Below are positions 6,935 to 14,191 of a stretch of DNA of 14,371 nucleotides, in pieces. The notes beneath the pieces are model-generated. The model ran no database searches. It was not told the DNA's origin and was given only the letters and a program-made list of their open reading frames with translations. The position numbers and the translations under genes are program-made. Each line of letters starts with the position of its first letter. Position 1 is the stretch's first letter. Source of the DNA: Acidobacteriaceae bacterium (GTDB taxonomy: Bacteria > Acidobacteriota > Terriglobia > Terriglobales > Acidobacteriaceae); NCBI GenBank assembly GCA_009781125.1, contig WQYS01000024.1:1-14371 (forward strand), read 5' to 3'.

Positions 6935-8281
6935 ATGAACAACATTAATTTGACTGATTCTGAAATAGATGCGATCCGCAGGCAATTGAAGCGCGTTCTG
7001 GAAAGTTCCTTCTTCCGCCATAGCAAGCGGCTGCCGCACCTGCTGCGCTATGTGGTCGAACATACCTTGACCGGGGAGGTTGACGCCATCAAGGAGCGTA
7101 CGCTTGGCATGGAGCTCTTCGCCAGGAAGCCCGATTACGAGACCGCTACCGATCCCATTGTTCGCGTCACCGCCGGAGAGGTGCGCAAGCGCCTGGTGCA
7201 GTATTATCAGGAACCAGACCACGCCAACGAACTGCACATTACCTTGCCATCAGGTTCTTATGTCCCAACCTTCGGCGGACCGGGTCTGCCGCCCGGCATT
7301 CAAGCGCTTGCAGAGGAAGACTTCCCTGGCGCGGCAGCCAGCCATGCCATGGAGCTTCGGCAAGAGGAACCGTTCAGTCAGGCTCTGCCAGGCGCTTCCG
7401 GTGCGCGGCTCGATCCGTCGGACCTGAAGGAGAACGAACCGGATACTCAAGCTGAAAGCGCCCACGATGGAATACCAAAAGCTCAACAGCGGCAGCATTG
7501 GCGAGCCATCGCAGTGCTGGGCATAGGCATCGGAGCTGCTGCGGTCTTAGCCGCAGCTTTCCTGGTTCTGTGGCGAGCGCCTCAATCGCCCATCGACTTC
7601 TTCTGGCATCCGTTCTTAAGCCAGAACCAGCCGGTGCTGATCTCTTTGGCCGATCAGTCGCAGGACAGCATTGCTCTCCGCGATCCCGATAACCCATCCC
7701 AATTGACCTCGTACGGCACGCCTGCGGTAAAGAACGCCTTCCTCACGGTTGCATTAGACAATGTTTCTGCCGCCGAGAAGGTAATCGAGCTGCTGGTATC
7801 AAAACACAAACAAATTTTGCTCAAAGGCGAAGCTACTACAGATATGACCGATCTGCGCTCAGGGCCAAGCATACTTATCGGAGCATATGACAACGCCTGG
7901 ACGTTAAGGGCTTTAGCCCCCATGCGGTTCCGATTCACTCGCGAACCGGGGTGGATACCCCGTATCACTGACACCAAATCTGCGAACAGGCACTGGGAAC
8001 TTACTCCAGCGGAAGGGAGCACCGGCGCATACACAGGCTATGGGATCGTGGCGCGATTCACGGACAGTAATACCGGAATGCCAACGGTCATCATTGCAGG
8101 CCTTGGAAGATGCGGTACGCTCGCGGCTGGACAGTTTGTCACCAATGACAATAATCTGCGGGAGCTGCAACGCCAGGCACGGTCCAACGGCAATAAGGAC
8201 AACATTGAAGTGGTGCTAAGCACACAGGTTGTGGACGGCCAGCCAGGCACCCCCAAAATTGAAGCCGCCTATTTCTGGTAG
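6935..8281 (+). CDS. Membrane-anchored protein with an N-terminal winged-helix-like domain
   Basis: 448 aa. Residues about 7-113 form a soluble domain (SFFRHSKRLPHLLRYVVEH, IKERTLGMELF, DPIVRVTAGEVRKRL, ITLPSGSYVPTF) whose order of elements parallels an OmpR/CadC winged helix: LLRYVVE helix, VRVT...RKRL recognition-type helix, then a wing ending G-S-Y. I know this domain as frequent in Acidobacteriota proteins, often annotated hypothetical. A low-complexity linker (114-187) precedes one membrane segment at 191-213 (AIAVLGIGIGAAAVLAAAFL). The C-terminal part (216-448) would be extracytoplasmic, with GPSILIGAYDNAWTLR and AGLGRCGTLAAGQF, but I cannot name its ligand. The layout resembles ToxR/CadC one-component regulators. 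DNA binding is inferred. The ribosome site is weak (GAAG 2 nt before the ATG, GGAAG further up). It is divergent from the beta-helix genes. Confidence 0.85.
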   Translation: MNNINLTDSEIDAIRRQLKRVLESSFFRHSKRLPHLLRYVVEHTLTGEVDAIKERTLGMELFARKPDYETATDPIVRVTAGEVRKRLVQYYQEPDHANELHITLPSGSYVPTFGGPGLPPGIQALAEEDFPGAAASHAMELRQEEPFSQALPGASGARLDPSDLKENEPDTQAESAHDGIPKAQQRQHWRAIAVLGIGIGAAAVLAAAFLVLWRAPQSPIDFFWHPFLSQNQPVLISLADQSQDSIALRDPDNPSQLTSYGTPAVKNAFLTVALDNVSAAEKVIELLVSKHKQILLKGEATTDMTDLRSGPSILIGAYDNAWTLRALAPMRFRFTREPGWIPRITDTKSANRHWELTPAEGSTGAYTGYGIVARFTDSNTGMPTVIIAGLGRCGTLAAGQFVTNDNNLRELQRQARSNGNKDNIEVVLSTQVVDGQPGTPKIEAAYFW

Positions 8282-8633
8282 CGCCCCGGCTTAGCTAGAG
8301 CAATCGCTTTCATCTCAAAGCGCCGTCGTTATATTCGATTGTCAAAGATCCGAGATCGCTTCCTATGTTTACCTATTCGACTCTGCGAAGATGTTCCGAT
8401 TGCGTCTGAGACGCGAGTACGCTTTTTAGGCGTACCCCTATGTGCCATGGCTTCCCGCAGGTAGCTGGTGCGCAAGATTGACTCTCCCATAACTTCCTTA
8501 CGTGGCCCCCCCGCTGAGAAATGGTTAGCCCCGGACAACAATCGTGTAAATCATGATCGGCGAACAAAGGGAGGCCAAGAGGCCTCCCATCGCTGCATTG
8601 CAGCGTGATTTAAGAATATCGAACCGGCACAAA
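8282..8633. other. 352-bp convergent intergenic region
   Basis: Between the ends of the plus-strand membrane protein and the minus-strand LacI gene. Contents: a weak 6-bp hairpin CGCTTT/AAAGCG at 8305..8322, 24 nt after the plus-strand stop and with no T-run; two adjacent palindromes at 8402..8414 (GCGTC-TGA-GACGC) and 8417..8435 (GTACGC, T-rich loop, GCGTAC); a GC-rich terminator-like hairpin at 8569..8588; and CGCTGC-ATT-GCAGCG at 8591..8605. No gene seen. Confidence 0.55.
8569..8588 (-). terminator. Terminator hairpin after the LacI-family gene
   Basis: Perfect 8-bp stem GGGAGGCC/GGCCTCCC with a 4-nt loop, 45 nt past the stop at 8634 and followed on the minus strand by TTTGTT. A second small hairpin (8591..8605) lies just before it in transcription order. 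Confidence 0.6.
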
Positions 8634-9779
8634 CTACACTGCCACTTTTCCCAAAGATTTATTTCCTTTGGTTTCAATGAGACACGTGGTTTTTCTAGTC
8701 TGCGCCCTCTTGACATGATTTTGTGCCGGATGCGTGGCAATCTTCATGCAATTGCCCTGCTTCCCGATGGTTGACGCGCGCGCCATCAGCTTTGGCGGCA
8801 CCAGGATGCTGCGTGGCTTCTGATCTGGATTTGCGGCCAGCTCCAGCGCACGCTCGCCCGCAATCCGCCCCAGCTCGGCGGTTCCGTGGTCGATGGAGCT
8901 GAGCGGAATGCGCAGGTAATCGGCGTAGCGCAGGTTTCCGCAGCCGATCAGAGCGACGTCCTCGGGCACGCGCAGCCCGGCGTGAAGAACCGCGTCGATC
9001 GCGCCCAGAGCCGTCTGGTCGTTGTAGCAGAAGACGGCATCGGGCATGGCGTTTGAACCCTTGAGCCGCAGCAGCTCCTGCATGGCGACGAAGCCCTCGC
9101 GGTCGCCGATCTCCTCGACGCGCTCCTTGAGCACCACCAGCCGCTCGTCTCTGTGCAGATAATGCCTAGCAAGAGCGTTCTGGTAGCCCACCAGCCGGTT
9201 GAGCGCGGTGCTCGTATGCCGGGTGCCGATATGAGCGATGCGCTTGCGGCCCAGGTCGATCAGGTGGCAGGTGGCCATCTCTCCCACCATCACGTCGTCG
9301 GAGCCTACGAAGTTCGCGCCCAGGTGCGGCAGGTTGCGGTCGAAGAGCAGGAAGGGAGTCTTCTCTTTTGCCGGATCGTAAAAACTCCGCGTCGATTGCG
9401 CCTGGCACGAGGCAATCAGCAGCACGTCGATGCCGCGGCGCAGCAGGGTGCGGATCTCCTGCCGCTCCAACTCCGGATCCTCCTCCGACGAGGAGAGGAT
9501 CAGCGCCCGGTTGCTCTCGCGCAGCACGCCGCTCAGCGAGCGGGCAAACTGGGCGAAGAACGGATGCACCAGGTCGGGGACCACCAGTCCTACGGCGTAG
9601 GTCTTGCCGCTGGCCAGCCCGCGCGCCAACATGTTGGGCTGATAGTTCAGTTCCTTCAGGCGTGCGAGTACGCGCTGGCGCGTCTCCGGGCCGATGTCCG
9701 CATTGCCGCGCAGAACCTTCGAGACCGTGACCGTCGAGACGTCCAGATCGCGCGCGATATCTTTCAGTCGAATTGCCAT
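8634..9779 (-). CDS. LacI-family transcriptional repressor with an unusual C-terminal tail
   Basis: 381 aa. The DNA-binding domain occupies residues 3-55 (LKDIARDLDVSTVTVSKVLRG, then YQPNMLARGL hinge helix with the minor-groove Leu). The periplasmic-binding-protein-like core follows (GLVVPDLVHPFFAQ, SSSEEDPE, DVLLIAS, FLLFDRN, FVGSDD, HIGTRHTSTALNRLVGY, PDAVFCYNDQTALGAI, PEDVALIGCGN, ISSIDH-type PLSSIDHGTAELG). Family members bind palindromic operators and release on a sugar or nucleoside effector. The normal end is expected near residue 337 (MARAST), yet the frame continues 44 residues with a basic, family-foreign sequence. AAGG lies 6 nt before the ATG. No sugar transport or catabolic genes are close, so its regulon cannot be named. 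It follows the GNAT gene by 63 bp and may be cotranscribed with it. Confidence 0.93.
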   Translation of the reverse strand: MAIRLKDIARDLDVSTVTVSKVLRGNADIGPETRQRVLARLKELNYQPNMLARGLASGKTYAVGLVVPDLVHPFFAQFARSLSGVLRESNRALILSSSEEDPELERQEIRTLLRRGIDVLLIASCQAQSTRSFYDPAKEKTPFLLFDRNLPHLGANFVGSDDVMVGEMATCHLIDLGRKRIAHIGTRHTSTALNRLVGYQNALARHYLHRDERLVVLKERVEEIGDREGFVAMQELLRLKGSNAMPDAVFCYNDQTALGAIDAVLHAGLRVPEDVALIGCGNLRYADYLRIPLSSIDHGTAELGRIAGERALELAANPDQKPRSILVPPKLMARASTIGKQGNCMKIATHPAQNHVKRAQTRKTTCLIETKGNKSLGKVAV

Positions 9780-9842
9780 AGGCGCCTTACCAATTCTATG
9801 AAAGCGGCTCGGTTGCCGCCAACATTCCTGATAAGGCTGATC

Positions 9843-10820
9843 CTATTCCTTTTTGCCCCTGTCGTAGACCATGGCGTCGAAGCGGTGCCGTGTGAAGAAG
9901 CCGTAGCGGGCATATAGGTTGACGGCGGAGCGGTTGGCTTCGGAGACGGTAAGCGTGATGGCCTTGGCCTGAGTGCCCGCGAGGCGGCTCACCGCGTGAG
10001 TCAGAAGCGTAGCTCCGAGAGCGTGGCCCTGCCATGCTTGCGCGATGCAGAGCTGCGTAATATGGGAGATCCCGACGCCGACGCGCGACGCCAGCAGCAA
10101 GCCCACAAGGTTTCCCGTGCCTTTATGCCGTAAAACCCAGGACTGATCCGCAGCAAAGACTCCGCAGCCGGGAAAGCGGATGATGTTGTGCAGGAAACGC
10201 TGCGAGCCGTGAAGGCTGCAATACTGGTCGTTGATGGAGGCGTCGATGTGGCCGGTATAGGCGTCGTGAATCAGCGCGGCGGCGGCCTCGTAGTAGTCTT
10301 GCGACCAGGGCAGAATCTCAAGCTCGGCAGGCAGGTTGCCGCTGAACAGCGCCGTCCGCGCCGGAAGATCGAGCTGCATGAACAGGCGCGGGTAGACGGC
10401 GAATCCCGCCTCAACGAACGGCTCGTCGAGAGCGCCTGCGTCGTAGAGCAGCAGTTGCGATTCGATGCGGTCGATGCCGGGCGTCGCGGTGAGCAGCTCA
10501 AACAGATGCCGCAGCAGTGTCACCGTGGAATGCCGCGCCAGCGTCGCGTTGCCGCGCTCGGACCACGCATCTCCGATCACGGCCTTGTGTCCCTCGTAGA
10601 CAGCGAAGCAGTAGCCGTAGATGCGGCCATGATCGAGTGCGACGAATCCGGGCAGGATGCGCGAGTCGAGATATTGCAGCAGAAGCTCCGTTGCGGAGTG
10701 GTAGTTCCAGAGCAGGCGCTCCTCCCAGGCGAGTGCCTCGGCTTCGAGCAGTGGACGAAGCTCGCGCGCGGTGAAATGCCGCAGATCAAGAATCTCGAGT
10801 TGGGTGGTAACAGAGTCCAT
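9843..10820 (-). CDS. GNAT-family N-acetyltransferase, two-domain type
   Basis: 325 aa, about twice a single GNAT domain. The C-terminal domain (about 170-322) carries the recognisable fold: strand ISHITQLCI, motif A region AWQGHALGATLLTHAV (263-276 core; the usual R/Q-x-x-G-x-G/A appears as A-W-Q-G-H-A, so the first position is altered), and motif B SEANRSAVNLYARYGF (293-308). The N-terminal half (about 10-160) looks like a degenerate GNAT copy (FVALDHGRIYGYCFAVYEG) without a clear acetyl-CoA loop. Family members transfer an acetyl group from acetyl-CoA to an amine; the substrate is unknown here. No strong ribosome site precedes the ATG. The gene stands between an inverted-repeat element and the LacI gene. 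Confidence 0.85.
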   Translation of the reverse strand: MDSVTTQLEILDLRHFTARELRPLLEAEALAWEERLLWNYHSATELLLQYLDSRILPGFVALDHGRIYGYCFAVYEGHKAVIGDAWSERGNATLARHSTVTLLRHLFELLTATPGIDRIESQLLLYDAGALDEPFVEAGFAVYPRLFMQLDLPARTALFSGNLPAELEILPWSQDYYEAAAALIHDAYTGHIDASINDQYCSLHGSQRFLHNIIRFPGCGVFAADQSWVLRHKGTGNLVGLLLASRVGVGISHITQLCIAQAWQGHALGATLLTHAVSRLAGTQAKAITLTVSEANRSAVNLYARYGFFTRHRFDAMVYDRGKKE

Positions 10821-10853
10821 GCCGAAAGGCCGCTTCCGTAGAGATTACATCGC

Positions 10854-10955
10854 GGGTGCCCCACTCCTGACGGTTTTATCGTCATGGGTGGGGGGATGCC
10901 GGTGGCAAGAAGACCCCACCCATGCGCGAGAATGCCGCGCATGAGTGGGGCACCC
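10854..10955. repeat. 102-bp REP/MITE-like element with perfect 13-bp terminal inverted repeats
   Basis: GGGTGCCCCACTC at 10854..10866 is the exact reverse complement of 10943..10955. Each half can also fold alone: left CCCCAC...CTGACG/CGTCAT...GTGGGG (10859 to about 10892), right CCCCACCCATGCGCG against CGCGCATGAGTGGGG (about 10914-10950), with the stem CATGCGCG/CGCGCATG at 10921..10943. Two outward-related hairpins in an intergenic gap are typical of BIME/REP pairs or small non-autonomous elements. It sits between the glycosyltransferase stop and the GNAT start and may end transcription of the upstream operon. I recall similar GGGTGCCCCA ends in Acidobacteriota genomes but cannot confirm this here. 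Confidence 0.75.
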
Positions 10956-10980
10956 AAAGTATCGCTGGTTCCATAAACTA

Positions 10981-12798
10981 CTACCGCGCTTCGACGCGGT
11001 AAACGTCAACTCCCTGCACGTCGTAGTTAAACATCAGTTTATAGACGCGCCCGCGAAGGTAGCGGTCGAAAGTAGCGGTGTCGCTGTGCCGCAGTACCAG
11101 GATGTGGCTCTCTGCCGGAACGCCGTCCGTACAGTAGTGAACGATGGCTTGATTGCGATAGAAGGTAAGTCCGTAGTCGAGATCGCGCCGCACGCCTTCA
11201 ACGGCAACGGTCTTCACCTCGGGGGCCTGCTCGTGAATCTCGCGCGCCAGCGGACGGGCGGAGTAGTTGAGGTCAAGATCCTTGCCGTGAAAGCCGAGCA
11301 GGAAGATTACGCTGGCCACAATCGGCACCAGCGTGGCCGTCGTAAGCTGCCGGATTCCCCAGCGGCGGACTATATAGAGCACCACGCCAGCCGCCGCCAG
11401 AGCCGCGATCGTCGCAGCCGTAAGCCACGAAGCCGATGGGACAAGCGTTCCGTACCACATGTGCTGGGGCGAGAGCGTAAGCACAAAGACCAGAATCGCC
11501 GAGCAGGCCGCGTGCATCCAAAGCAGCCTGCAGGAGAGTCCGTTGCGCTGACGGCGATTAAGATAGTCGGCGGCAAGGATCGTAATCGGCGGCAGCGACG
11601 GCAGAATGTAGCCCGGCAGCTTGGAGCCGGAAAACGAGAAGAAAAGAATCGGGAACAGCGCCCATATGACCAGAAATTCCGGAAAGGCGTCTCCGGCGCG
11701 GGGATGGCTGAGATAGTGCCGCGGACTGCGGCGGGCGCGCCACTCGGCCAGCGACATGGCGCAGGAATCGACCATGGCGCGCAGGCCCAGCACGGTCCAC
11801 GGCATCAGGCCGAGGACGAGAACTGCAAGGTAATACCAGATGGGCTGATGATGCTGGAAGCGGTTAGTGGCAAAGCGCTCCAGATTGTGCTCGAAGAAGA
11901 ACTCGCGGTAGAAGTTCGGGTTCTTGAGCTGAACCGCGATGTACCACGGGAGCACCATCGCGAAGTAGAGCAGCAGCCCCGGAATCCAGATAGAGCGGCG
12001 GAGAAGGCTCCACTCCCGGCGCAGGCCCGCAAAGAGAATAAGGATGCAGAGAGCCAGGAACGGAGCCACAGGCCCCTTGGCCAGCGTGGCTGCTCCAACA
12101 AAAAAGTAGATGTCGATGAGCCAGAACTTGCGGTCGGTCTCGTACCAGGCGTACCAGCCGAGCATCCCCATGCAGAAGGGCGCGGCCAGTTGCATGTCGG
12201 TGGAGGCTCCGCGCGCGAAGCTGACGATGCCGGCGCAGGAGGCCGTAATAATCGCGGCGTCCAGATGGCCTCCCGGACGGAAGCGCCGCATGTGGAGAAA
12301 GATCAGGACGATTAGAAAGAAGGTTGCCGAGGCCGAGGGCAGCCGGGCGGCCCAGTCCGAGACGCCGAACTCGCGGAAGAAGCCCATCGCCCGCCAGTAA
12401 TAGAGCGCGGGCTTTTCCAGCCAGGGTTTGCCGTGAAGGATCGGCGTAACCGTCCCCGCAACCAGACAGTGCCATGCGTTGCGGATATCTTCGCCGCGCG
12501 GACTGCGGGGGAAGCCTGTCGTATGAAGCTCGTGGCATGTGGACTCATGCACGGCCAGCATCTCGCGGGCAATCTGCGCGTAGCGCGGCTCGTCGGCGCC
12601 TACCAGCCCGACCTTGTCGCCACCGGCGAAGGGCACAAGTCCGTAAAGCAGCAGAAAACCGCTGACGGCAAACAGAAAGATCATCTCGCGCGCGGCGACG
12701 CCCTCGGGCCGCCGGGCATAACGCATCAGCCACGCGCGCACGGGACCGTAGCGTGACACCCCTGCCGTCGTGCCTGTGGATTGTTCGAGATCGGTCAT
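10981..12798 (-). CDS. PMT/ArnT-type (GT-C) membrane glycosyltransferase
   Basis: About 605 aa from the ATG at 12798; a TTG at 12819 is an alternative start 7 codons earlier and 2 bp after the nrnA stop (residue numbers here count from that TTG). First membrane helix about 46-62, then GADEPRYAQIAREML (74-88), carrying the acidic catalytic-type Asp of GT-C enzymes, and GKPWLEKPALYYW (130-142), both signatures of the ArnT/PMT family. More hydrophobic helices follow (FFLIVLIF, FLALCILILF, LLLYFAMVLPWY, FLVIWALFPILFF), with FSGSKLPGYILPSLPP near 400 and a soluble C-terminal part. These enzymes move a sugar from a polyprenyl-phosphate carrier to lipid A, protein or other envelope acceptors on the periplasmic face. 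The specific donor and acceptor are not evident, so no symbol. About 33 residues (90-122) are inserted between the two signatures. Likely last gene of the rbfA-nrnA operon. Confidence 0.9.
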   Translation of the reverse strand: MTDLEQSTGTTAGVSRYGPVRAWLMRYARRPEGVAAREMIFLFAVSGFLLLYGLVPFAGGDKVGLVGADEPRYAQIAREMLAVHESTCHELHTTGFPRSPRGEDIRNAWHCLVAGTVTPILHGKPWLEKPALYYWRAMGFFREFGVSDWAARLPSASATFFLIVLIFLHMRRFRPGGHLDAAIITASCAGIVSFARGASTDMQLAAPFCMGMLGWYAWYETDRKFWLIDIYFFVGAATLAKGPVAPFLALCILILFAGLRREWSLLRRSIWIPGLLLYFAMVLPWYIAVQLKNPNFYREFFFEHNLERFATNRFQHHQPIWYYLAVLVLGLMPWTVLGLRAMVDSCAMSLAEWRARRSPRHYLSHPRAGDAFPEFLVIWALFPILFFSFSGSKLPGYILPSLPPITILAADYLNRRQRNGLSCRLLWMHAACSAILVFVLTLSPQHMWYGTLVPSASWLTAATIAALAAAGVVLYIVRRWGIRQLTTATLVPIVASVIFLLGFHGKDLDLNYSARPLAREIHEQAPEVKTVAVEGVRRDLDYGLTFYRNQAIVHYCTDGVPAESHILVLRHSDTATFDRYLRGRVYKLMFNYDVQGVDVYRVEAR

Positions 12799-12821
12799 TG
12801 GTTCCGTCGTGCTAGACAAGT

Positions 12822-13793
12822 CTAATCGAGTCCGTTGCGAAGTTGGGGAAGAATCCTCTCAAGAGCTGTGTTCAGAGGACCGTCAAGCGTGCATCCGCTG
12901 GCCGAGCGGTGTCCGCCTCCTCCGAAGGCTTCGGCAACCCGCGCCACATCCACCCTGCCCTTGCTGCGTATGCTGAGGCGAAACTGGTTGGCCGAGGGAA
13001 CCTCACGAAGGAAGACAGCCGATTCGATGCCAACGATGCCGATCAGATAGTTCACGATGCCTTCGCAGTCCTCGGCTGTGCCTCCTGCCTTTTCCATTTC
13101 ATCATGAGTGATCCAGCTCCAGGCAACCGGGCCGTCGCACTGAAGGTTCCCGAGCGATGCGGCCAGCACGCGCATCCGGCTGACCGGTTTCGAGAGATAG
13201 ATGTCGCGGGCGATGGCTCCGGGATTGGCTCCGCACAGAGCGAGATCGCGTGCCATGGCAAAGGTCTCGGCGGTGGTCGTGGGGTAGGTGAACGAGCCGG
13301 TATCGGAGAGAATGCCCGCATAAAGGCAGGTCGCCATCGTGGCTGTGATCTCGGCTTTGGCCGCGCGGGCAATCTGATAGACCATGGCGGCGCAGGCGCA
13401 GGCGTCCTCGTCGATCCAGTTGAGATCGCCGAAGTGCTGGCCGCTGGCGTGGTGATCGATGTTGAGAAGGATGCGGCCTTCAAGCCCCTTCAGACCGGTG
13501 CGGGCAATGCCGTCGCACTCCAGCAGAATCGCCGGGACTGCCGCGTCGGGAACGATCTCCGCAACCGAATCGGCTATACGGATGCGCTCGGCTCCGGGAA
13601 GGCTGCGGTAGACAGCCGGAACCGGGTCGGCGAAGATGATGTCGGTGCGAGCCCCCAGCTGTTCGAGAAGCTCGGCGAGTCCGAGCGCAGAGCCGCAGGC
13701 GTCTCCATCGGGACGGGCGTGCGAGGTGACGATAAATCTCGGGTGCGAACGCACGGCGTTCAGAAACGCGGCGATGGCGGCTTCCGGACTCAT
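12822..13793 (-). CDS. nrnA: DHH/DHHA1 oligoribonuclease / pAp phosphatase NrnA
   Basis: 323 aa, the usual length of the family. The DHH domain shows SHARPDGDACGSALG (24-38, metal motif I), LLECDGIART (90-99, motif II), NIDHHASGQHFG (111-122, DHH motif) and GILSDTGSF (160-168). The DHHA1 domain ends with GGGGHRSASG (291-300), the substrate-binding Gly-rich loop. The enzyme removes nucleotides from 2-5-mer RNA (nanoRNA) and dephosphorylates pAp to AMP with Mn2+, in the cytoplasm. Motif II carries Glu92 where an Asp is usual. The ATG overlaps the rbfA stop (ATGA), showing translational coupling; rbfA-nrnA adjacency is common in several phyla. Confidence 0.94.
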   Translation of the reverse strand: MSPEAAIAAFLNAVRSHPRFIVTSHARPDGDACGSALGLAELLEQLGARTDIIFADPVPAVYRSLPGAERIRIADSVAEIVPDAAVPAILLECDGIARTGLKGLEGRILLNIDHHASGQHFGDLNWIDEDACACAAMVYQIARAAKAEITATMATCLYAGILSDTGSFTYPTTTAETFAMARDLALCGANPGAIARDIYLSKPVSRMRVLAASLGNLQCDGPVAWSWITHDEMEKAGGTAEDCEGIVNYLIGIVGIESAVFLREVPSANQFRLSIRSKGRVDVARVAEAFGGGGHRSASGCTLDGPLNTALERILPQLRNGLD

Positions 13794-14191
13794 AGATTCT
13801 CTAGATTTCCGCGTTTTTCCTGATCGCGCTGCTCACGCTTATGGATGCGGTCGAGCAGCTCGTCGATGCGGTTGTTCATCTTCTCGGTGCGGTCGGTGGC
13901 GAAGGTAATGACGGGCACATGATGGACGCCCATGCGCTCACGCAGCTCGGAGCGGATATAGAGCCGTGCGGCCATCAGTCCCTCGAGCGTTAGCTGCTCT
14001 TCTTCTTCCGTGCCTTGCACGGCCACGTAGATGCGGACGGACTTGCCTCCGGGAGCCATCACCACATCGGTGACGTAGCAGGGGGCGATGCGGGGATCGG
14101 AGAGCTCGCCTTCGAGCATGGCTCCGACCTCCTCGGAGAAGGTTTGGACGACTCGGCTGCGGTGATGATCTCGTGCTCTTTGTTCTGGCAT
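13790..14191 (-). CDS. rbfA: 30S ribosome-binding factor RbfA
   Basis: 133 aa, typical size. It begins RARDHHRSRVVQTFSEEVGAM, then LSDPRIAPCYVTDVVMAPGG, VRIYVAVQG, a helix GLMAARLYIRSELRERMGV and VPVITFATDRTEKMNNRIDELL: the KH-like fold order of RbfA, with the conserved DPR and the final strand before the C-terminal helix. It binds the free 30S subunit for late 16S rRNA 5'-end maturation and cold adaptation. The charged tail (KREQRDQEKRG) is normal. infB is not visible directly upstream, as it usually is; 180 bp of non-coding sequence lies between this start and the window edge. The ribosome site is weak (GGT about 7 nt before the ATG). Confidence 0.95.
   Translation of the reverse strand: MPEQRARDHHRSRVVQTFSEEVGAMLEGELSDPRIAPCYVTDVVMAPGGKSVRIYVAVQGTEEEEQLTLEGLMAARLYIRSELRERMGVHHVPVITFATDRTEKMNNRIDELLDRIHKREQRDQEKRGNLENL

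Noticed and set aside
9153..9917. 254-codon plus-strand frame opposite the LacI gene
   Set aside because: Antisense shadow of LacI, extending into the GNAT gene end; no motif.
10945..12315. Long open frame on the plus strand opposite the glycosyltransferase
   Set aside because: It lies wholly antisense to a gene with clear family motifs, has Arg/Gln/His-rich composition typical of an antisense frame in GC-rich DNA, and shows no domain.
12843..13823. 326-codon plus-strand frame opposite nrnA
   Set aside because: Antisense to a confidently identified nrnA; codon-position shadow with no motifs.
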